Of a stretch of DNA of 10,062 nt, positions 5,781 to 10,062 are shown piece after piece. The stretch comes from an uncultured Lachnospiraceae bacterium (GTDB lineage Bacteria > Bacillota > Clostridia > Lachnospirales > Lachnospiraceae), in the NCBI GenBank assembly GCA_910589635.1, contig CAJUTD010000085.1, forward strand, positions 1-10,062, given 5' to 3'. Within the stretch, counting starts at the first letter, position 1, and every line of letters starts with the position of its first letter. The notes beneath the pieces are model-generated. The model had not been told where the DNA came from. It searched no databases and saw only the letters and a list, made by a program, of their open reading frames with translations. Made by a program: the position numbers and the translations under genes.

Positions 5781-7217
5781 CTATATTCTGTCTTTGTTGA
5801 TTCCTACGATAATTTTGGAATTTCCACCGGATTTTGTAATTTCAGCCGGGTCAACCCCACGTTCTCTTGCAAGGATTTCAATTGTTCTGGGAGAACAGAA
5901 TCCAGCCTGGCAGCGTCCCATTCCGGCTCTTGTCCTTCGCTTTACGCCGTCCAGAGATTTCGCCCCCAGCGGACGGTTGATCGCATCAATAATCTCTCCT
6001 TCTGTAATCATTTCACAACGACAGATGATATTTCCGTATGCCGGATTCTCTTTTATCAAAGCCGCACGTTCCTCATTGCTTAATGTCTTAGGATCTAAAA
6101 TTCCTTTTCTTGTACCTACAAAGTCTGGATTTTCTTTGGCGCCTGCAAGCCTGCTGACAATTTCCGCCACCATTTTGCCGATGGCCGGAGCGCTGGTAAG
6201 ACCCGGAGATTCAATGCCGGCACAGTCGATAAAACCTTTGGCTCCTTCCACCTCGCCGATATAGAATTCATGCCCATCCTCATGCGCCCGCAACCCTGCA
6301 AAGGAGGTGATAACCTGGCGGATCGGCAGCCCTTTTACGGTGCTTCCTGCCTTGCTAATTAATTCATCAATTCCCGCCTGTGTCGTATTTGTTCCCTCTT
6401 TGTCTTCAACGTCGATGGCCGTGGGACCTACCAGTGTATTCCCATGAACGGTCGGCGTAACCAGCACGCCCTTGCCATATTTACCGGGAAGCTGGAAGAT
6501 AGTATGTGTGACAAACCCTTCCGTGGAACGATCAAGCAAGCAATAATCTCCGCGGCGCGGCGTGATGTGCAGCTTCTTTTCGCTCACCATATTGTGAAAA
6601 TGGTCTGCATAAACGCCTGCTGCATTTACCACGTATTTCGTCTCAAAATTTCCCTGGCTGGTCTTTACAATCCAGGTATCCTCTTTTTTCTCAAATCCGG
6701 TCACTTCTGTGTCAAACTTAAATTCCACGCCATTGCGAGCCGCATTTTCTGCAAAAGCAATGTTCATGCCGAATGGGCATACAATACCGCCGGTCGGCGC
6801 ATACAATGCCGCCACCGCTTCATCCGAAATATTGGGCTCTAATTCTACCAGTTCTTTCCTATTAATAATGCGCAGATCTTTGACACCATTTTCGATACCC
6901 CTTTCATAGAGCTTTTGCAGATTGGGCATTTCCTCCTCATGGAGACATACGACCAGGGAGCCGTTTTGTTTAAACGGAAAATCAAGCTCTTTGGAAAGCT
7001 GCTCCATCATCTGGTTCCCCTCTACATTGAGTTTTGCCATCAGAGAACCGCTCTCAGCGTCAAAACCTGCATGTGCAATAGCGCTGTTGGCCTTGGAAGT
7101 CCCGCAGCAGACGTCTTCTTCTTTTTCCACCACACATATCTTGAGCTTATATTTAGAAAGCTCTCTTGCTGAAGCTGCCCCTGATACGCCAGCCCCTATA
7201 ATTATTACGTCATACAT
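5781..7217 (-). CDS. GlpA-like FAD-dependent glycerol-3-phosphate dehydrogenase with C-terminal BFD-like [2Fe-2S] domain
   Basis: Probable catalytic subunit that oxidises sn-glycerol-3-phosphate to dihydroxyacetone phosphate. The 478-aa protein starts MYDVIIIGAGVSG, with the FAD-binding GAGVSG at residues 8-13, followed by a DAO-type domain to about residue 365. A C-terminal BFD-like domain has four cysteines, CRC (399 and 401) and CQAGFC (436 and 441), in the [2Fe-2S] pattern seen in GlpA. The ATG at 7217 is chosen because AGGTGA (7228-7223) lies 5 nt before it and homologues begin MYDV. A GTG at 7226 with GGAAGG 4 nt upstream would add three residues (MNH) and cannot be excluded. Neighbours glpF/glpK and the two electron-transfer genes support the G3P role; a related 2-hydroxyacid oxidase (LhgO type) is the main alternative. 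Confidence 0.85.
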   Translation of the reverse strand: MYDVIIIGAGVSGAASARELSKYKLKICVVEKEEDVCCGTSKANSAIAHAGFDAESGSLMAKLNVEGNQMMEQLSKELDFPFKQNGSLVVCLHEEEMPNLQKLYERGIENGVKDLRIINRKELVELEPNISDEAVAALYAPTGGIVCPFGMNIAFAENAARNGVEFKFDTEVTGFEKKEDTWIVKTSQGNFETKYVVNAAGVYADHFHNMVSEKKLHITPRRGDYCLLDRSTEGFVTHTIFQLPGKYGKGVLVTPTVHGNTLVGPTAIDVEDKEGTNTTQAGIDELISKAGSTVKGLPIRQVITSFAGLRAHEDGHEFYIGEVEGAKGFIDCAGIESPGLTSAPAIGKMVAEIVSRLAGAKENPDFVGTRKGILDPKTLSNEERAALIKENPAYGNIICRCEMITEGEIIDAINRPLGAKSLDGVKRRTRAGMGRCQAGFCSPRTIEILARERGVDPAEITKSGGNSKIIVGINKDRI

Positions 7218-7259
7218 ATGATTCACCTATCCTTCCTGGAAAACTAGTTTTTGTATGAA

Positions 7260-7305
7260 AGAGGCAACAATTACACTCCCTTTCAGAAGTGTAATCATTG
7301 CCTCT
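7260..7305 (-). promoter_or_regulatory. Long RNA hairpin in the leader of the GlpA-like gene (terminator/antiterminator candidate)
   Basis: In minus-strand RNA, 7305-7288 pairs with 7277-7260 as a continuous 18-bp stem with a 10-nt loop. Two central pairs (7297/7268 and 7296/7269) are U-G and G-U; on plus-strand RNA these would be A-C mismatches, so the structure favours minus-strand transcripts. The 3' arm ends CCTCTTTC, only a short T-run. It lies between glpF and the GlpA-like gene, with its 3' edge 42 nt before the ATG. It could be a GlpP-controlled attenuator as in Bacillus glpD, a processing or stability element, or a weak terminator for glpP-glpK-glpF. The rest of the 7227-7387 gap holds a small 7-bp hairpin (7351-7373), a TTGACA without a good -10, and a 12-bp palindrome at 7240-7251. 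Confidence 0.6.
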
Positions 7306-7387
7306 CCATGCTCTCTGCAATGTCTTATATATATTTCCCAAATAGCTAGCCCTTGGCTTCATTCATGCCAAAGCGCTGGATGTCAAT

Positions 7388-8092
7388 TTACCAAGGAATC
7401 ACTGCGTACAAACCAACTGCCAGCAGCGCTCCGATTATCGGTCCGCAAAGCGTAATCGCTGCATATCCGAAGTTGGAACTTCCTTTTCCTTTGATCGGAA
7501 GAACAGCATGTGCCAGACGAGGTCCGATATCACGCGCCGGGTTGATCGCGTATCCGGTAAGGCCACCTAAGGACATACCGATGGAAACGATGATTCCAAA
7601 TACTAAGAGGTTGCCTACGCCAGCTGGTGCATCTGCCGGAAGTCCCTTGATGGCAAATACGAGCACAAACGTACCAACAATCTCACTGAGCAGGTTCAAT
7701 ACGGTGTTCGGAATAGACGGAGCACAGCAGAATGTGCCAAGTTTGGTAGCTGCATCATCCGTCGCATCATACTGTCCCTTGAACAAAACGTATACGATAC
7801 AAGCACCCAGGAATGCACCTGCAAACTGTGCTATGATATATCCGGGCACCAGGTTCCAGGCAAGACTGCCGTCCACTGCCAATGCCAAGGTCAACGCTGG
7901 ATTGAAATGTGCGCCGGATGCCGCGCCAAAGATAAATGCCGGCACCATAACGGCAAGGCCCCAGGCAAATGTAATCTGAATCGAGCCCGCCCCTTTCATT
8001 CCTGATTTATTCAATGTTACATTCGCTACTACGCCGTCTCCTAGGAGAATTAATATCATGGTTCCAACAAATTCTGCAATATATGGTAACAT
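7388..8092 (-). CDS. glpF: Glycerol uptake facilitator (aquaglyceroporin)
   Basis: Membrane channel for passive glycerol entry, MIP family, 234 aa, a normal length. Both half-helix signatures are present: SGAHFNPALT with NPA at residues 64-66, and GYAINPARD with NPA at 184-186. Arg187 is the selectivity-filter arginine, and Asp188 right after it marks the glycerol-conducting rather than water-only subgroup. Six hydrophobic segments can be traced, with a short N-terminus. The start at 8092 has AAGGGG (to 8100) 7 nt upstream. It lies 82 nt after glpK with no convincing promoter between, so it is likely co-transcribed. Order glpP-glpK-glpF differs from the glpP-glpF-glpK order of Bacillus subtilis. 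Confidence 0.96.
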   Translation of the reverse strand: MLPYIAEFVGTMILILLGDGVVANVTLNKSGMKGAGSIQITFAWGLAVMVPAFIFGAASGAHFNPALTLALAVDGSLAWNLVPGYIIAQFAGAFLGACIVYVLFKGQYDATDDAATKLGTFCCAPSIPNTVLNLLSEIVGTFVLVFAIKGLPADAPAGVGNLLVFGIIVSIGMSLGGLTGYAINPARDIGPRLAHAVLPIKGKGSSNFGYAAITLCGPIIGALLAVGLYAVIPW

Positions 8093-8174
8093 AAGAAGTC
8101 CCCTTTCCTTGTATATTTTGCTATCACTGTCAATTTATAACCTTCTCGTTTATAAACACTTCATACTCATTCTA

Positions 8175-9671
8175 CTAGTCTTCCTTCGCCCAGCCGAACG
8201 AATATTTTACAGCCTTATTCCAGCCCTTAACCATTGCCTCTCTGTCCTCTTTAGAAATCTGAGGCTTAAAGGTCTGGTCGATCGACCAATTCTTGATGAC
8301 GTCTTCTTTGCTTGCCCAATATCCTACTGCAAGGCCTGCCAGATAAGCCGCGCCCATAGCCGTTGTCTCTACACAGGAAGGACGGTTTACCGGAGCGTCA
8401 ATGATGTCTGCCTGCGTCTGCATCAGGAAATTGTTGGCGCTTGCGCCGCCGTCAACCTTGAGGGAATTCAACTCAATACCAGAATCTGCCCGCATCGCCT
8501 GTAATACATCATTTGTCTGATATGCCAGAGATTCCAGAGTTGCACGGATAATATGGTACTTATTAACACCTCTGGTAATTCCCACAATTGTTCCTCTTGC
8601 ATACTGATCCCAATGGGGCGCGCCCAACCCGGTAAATGCCGGTACTACATAACAGCCGTTGGTGTCTTTGACCTTCTTTGCCATATATTCTGAATCTGGC
8701 GCGCTGTCAATAATTCTTAGCTCATCACGCAGCCATTGGATGGCTGCCCCGGCAACAAAAATGGAACCTTCCAATGCGTAATTTACTTTGCCGTCAATAC
8801 CCCATGCAATGGTGGTAACCAGGCCGTTCTTGGAAAATACAGGCTTCTCACCGGTATTCATCAGCATAAAGCATCCCGTTCCATATGTATTCTTTGCCTC
8901 GCCTGCTGTGAAACAAGTCTGCCCAAACAATGCTGCCTGCTGATCTCCTGCTGCTCCGCCAACCGGAATCGGACCGCCGAAGAAGGAAGCGTCCGCTGTT
9001 CCATATACACAGCTGGACGGTTTTGCCTCGGGAAGCATGCTTGCCGGAATGTCTAATTCCTTCAAGATTTCCTCATCCCATTTCAGATCGTTGATGTTAA
9101 ATAACATGGTACGGGATGCATTGGAGTAATCGGTCACATGCGCCGCACCCTTTGTCAATTTCCAAATCAACCATGTCTCTACCGTACCAAAGAGGAGCTC
9201 ACCCTTTTCTGCCCGTTCTCTCACGCCTTCCACGTTATCCAAAATCCATTTCAGCTTCGTACCGGAAAAATAAGCGTCAATCACAAGCCCTGTCTTCTGG
9301 CGGAACGTATCTGTAAGTCCCTTCTCCTTTAAGCTGTCACAGTATTCTGATGTTCTTCTGCACTGCCATACAATCGCATGATACACCGGTTCCCCCGTAT
9401 TCTTATCCCACACAATCGTTGTCTCACGCTGATTGGTAATGCCGATTGCAGCGATATCCTCTGCGGAAGCCCCAATCTTCTGCATTGCCTCCACTGCAAC
9501 TCCCAACTGCGTAGACCAAATCTCGTTCGCATCGTGCTCTACCCAGCCCGGCTTCGGAAAATACTGTGTAAATTCTTTCTGTGCTACACTGCACATTTCT
9601 CCTTTTTCGTTAAAAAGAATACATCTGTTGCTTGTCGTACCGGCATCCAGTGCCATAACATATTTCGCCAT
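8175..9671 (-). CDS. glpK: Glycerol kinase
   Basis: Cytoplasmic FGGY-family kinase that converts glycerol and ATP to sn-glycerol-3-phosphate, trapping glycerol entering through GlpF. The protein is 498 aa, the usual length. Visible motifs are the N-terminal phosphate loop DAGTTSNR (9-16), glycerol contacts QRET (81-84), Tyr134, GDQQAALFG (242-250) with catalytic Asp243, and the second ATP-binding signature near VDGGAS (406-411). An in-frame ATG at 9788 would add 39 residues unlike the family, whereas the ATG at 9671 has AGGAGG (9685-9680) 8 nt before it and gives the standard MAKYVMALDAGTT start. The histidine phosphorylated by HPr in enterococcal and bacillar GlpK is replaced by Ser229 (DASFFG). 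The E. coli FBP-binding loop GGKGT is also absent. Confidence 0.97.
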   Translation of the reverse strand: MAKYVMALDAGTTSNRCILFNEKGEMCSVAQKEFTQYFPKPGWVEHDANEIWSTQLGVAVEAMQKIGASAEDIAAIGITNQRETTIVWDKNTGEPVYHAIVWQCRRTSEYCDSLKEKGLTDTFRQKTGLVIDAYFSGTKLKWILDNVEGVRERAEKGELLFGTVETWLIWKLTKGAAHVTDYSNASRTMLFNINDLKWDEEILKELDIPASMLPEAKPSSCVYGTADASFFGGPIPVGGAAGDQQAALFGQTCFTAGEAKNTYGTGCFMLMNTGEKPVFSKNGLVTTIAWGIDGKVNYALEGSIFVAGAAIQWLRDELRIIDSAPDSEYMAKKVKDTNGCYVVPAFTGLGAPHWDQYARGTIVGITRGVNKYHIIRATLESLAYQTNDVLQAMRADSGIELNSLKVDGGASANNFLMQTQADIIDAPVNRPSCVETTAMGAAYLAGLAVGYWASKEDVIKNWSIDQTFKPQISKEDREAMVKGWNKAVKYSFGWAKED

Positions 9672-9717
9672 AGTAAAATCCTCCTCTGTTTTGATTTGTT
9701 TTCTTACTCCGTGTGCA

Positions 9718-10062
9718 CTACATAAACCAAATATCCTGATTTGTCGTAGAAACAGAAATCGCCCCCGCGTCCAATGCTTCGATGACATCCTCCCTGTCGC
9801 TGATTAGCCCCCCGGCAATCACCGGCTGCGTGCTGAGTTTGTTGACTCTGCGGATAATCTTAGGCATAACCCCCGGCAGTATTTCAATAAAATCTGCCCT
9901 AATCTGTCGCTTCTGCTTCTCAATGCTCTGAAAAGCCCTGGAATCCAAAACAAAAATGCGGAAAACCGTGTATAAAGACAACTCCTTTGCACGATTAATC
10001 ATATTCATCCGTGTAGAAATAATGCCATCCGCTTTCGTATTTTTATGAATATAATCCACGGC
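9718..10062 (-). CDS. glpP: Glycerol-3-phosphate-responsive antiterminator, C-terminal part
   Basis: RNA-binding regulator that, in Bacillus, responds to G3P and prevents termination and destabilisation of glp messages. The frame is open through the right window edge; 114 C-terminal residues are present of a protein of about 180-190 aa, so roughly the first 70-75 residues lie outside. Family motifs are clear: GIISTR (13-18), DFIEILPGVMP (57-67), PVIAGGLI (80-87), and ALDAGAISVSTTN (96-108). The ATG codon at 10059 is internal, not a start, because the upstream codon keeps the frame and the family's N-terminal half is missing. It ends 46 nt before glpK; that gap contains glpK's ribosome binding site but no hairpin, so glpP and glpK are probably on one transcript. 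Confidence 0.93.
   Translation of the reverse strand, partial: AVDYIHKNTKADGIISTRMNMINRAKELSLYTVFRIFVLDSRAFQSIEKQKRQIRADFIEILPGVMPKIIRRVNKLSTQPVIAGGLISDREDVIEALDAGAISVSTTNQDIWFM

Noticed and set aside
7381..7386. TTGACA just after the glpF stop as a promoter -35
   Set aside because: The hexamer at 17 nt is AATGAA, a poor -10; without it the match is only a hexamer.
7353..7979. 208-codon open frame on the plus strand opposite glpF
   Set aside because: Fully antisense to a clear glpF with NPA motifs; its product resembles no family I know. Open antisense frames are common opposite conserved genes.
8128..8133. TTGACA between glpK and glpF as a promoter -35
   Set aside because: No acceptable -10 lies at 16-18 nt; the TATACA downstream is only 12 nt away.
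8134..8157. Repeated TTTATAA / palindrome GTTTATAAAC in the glpK-glpF gap
   Set aside because: Short, AT-rich and self-complementary by composition; no link to a known operator.
9672..9788. N-terminal extension of glycerol kinase from an ATG at 9788
   Set aside because: It would overlap the 3' end of glpP by 71 nt and add 39 residues absent in the family; the ATG at 9671 has the proper Shine-Dalgarno.

Overview
The window looks like chromosomal DNA of an anaerobic, Gram-positive Clostridia species, most like Lachnospiraceae. The evidence is strong AGGAGG-type ribosome binding sites, a GlpP-type antiterminator, a YlmC/YmxH-family sporulation protein, a lipoprotein-anchored sugar-binding protein and short intergenic gaps. 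This taxonomic call is inferred from gene content, not from a marker gene. Every gene I can support lies on the minus strand, so transcription runs from high to low coordinates.

Right part (about 10062 down to 4069): a glycerol / glycerol-3-phosphate (G3P) catabolism locus. In transcription order it holds the C-terminal part of glpP (G3P-responsive antiterminator, cut by the window edge), glpK (glycerol kinase), glpF (glycerol facilitator), a 161-nt gap with a long RNA hairpin, a GlpA-like FAD protein with a C-terminal [2Fe-2S] BFD-like domain, an FAD/NAD(P) pyridine-nucleotide-disulfide-type oxidoreductase, and a small four-cysteine DUF1667 protein. It ends in a strong 15-bp terminator hairpin. 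GlpF lets glycerol in, GlpK makes G3P, and the last three proteins probably form a soluble multi-subunit G3P dehydrogenase. GlpP would sense G3P and control transcript elongation.

Middle (4068-3703): a small YlmC/YmxH-family PRC-barrel gene whose ribosome binding site lies inside the 3' arm of the preceding terminator. It is followed by a promoter and leader region for the next operon.

Left part (3702 down to 1): a maltodextrin-type ABC uptake operon with a solute-binding lipoprotein, two tandem intercistronic hairpins, two inner-membrane permeases (MalF-like and MalG-like, overlapping by 1 nt), and the start of malQ (4-alpha-glucanotransferase, cut by the left edge). No ATPase gene is present, so a shared MsmX/MsmK-type ATPase encoded elsewhere is likely. 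MalQ supports maltooligosaccharides as the substrate.

I found no mobile element, CRISPR array, tRNA or rRNA, and no clearly new biological system. The most interesting signals are RNA-level: the terminator/RBS overlap at 4069-4109, the strand-specific GU-paired hairpin at 7260-7305, the tandem hairpins at 2240-2282, and the overlapping promoter signals at 3718-3803. The DUF1667-containing three-protein dehydrogenase module is also of interest.
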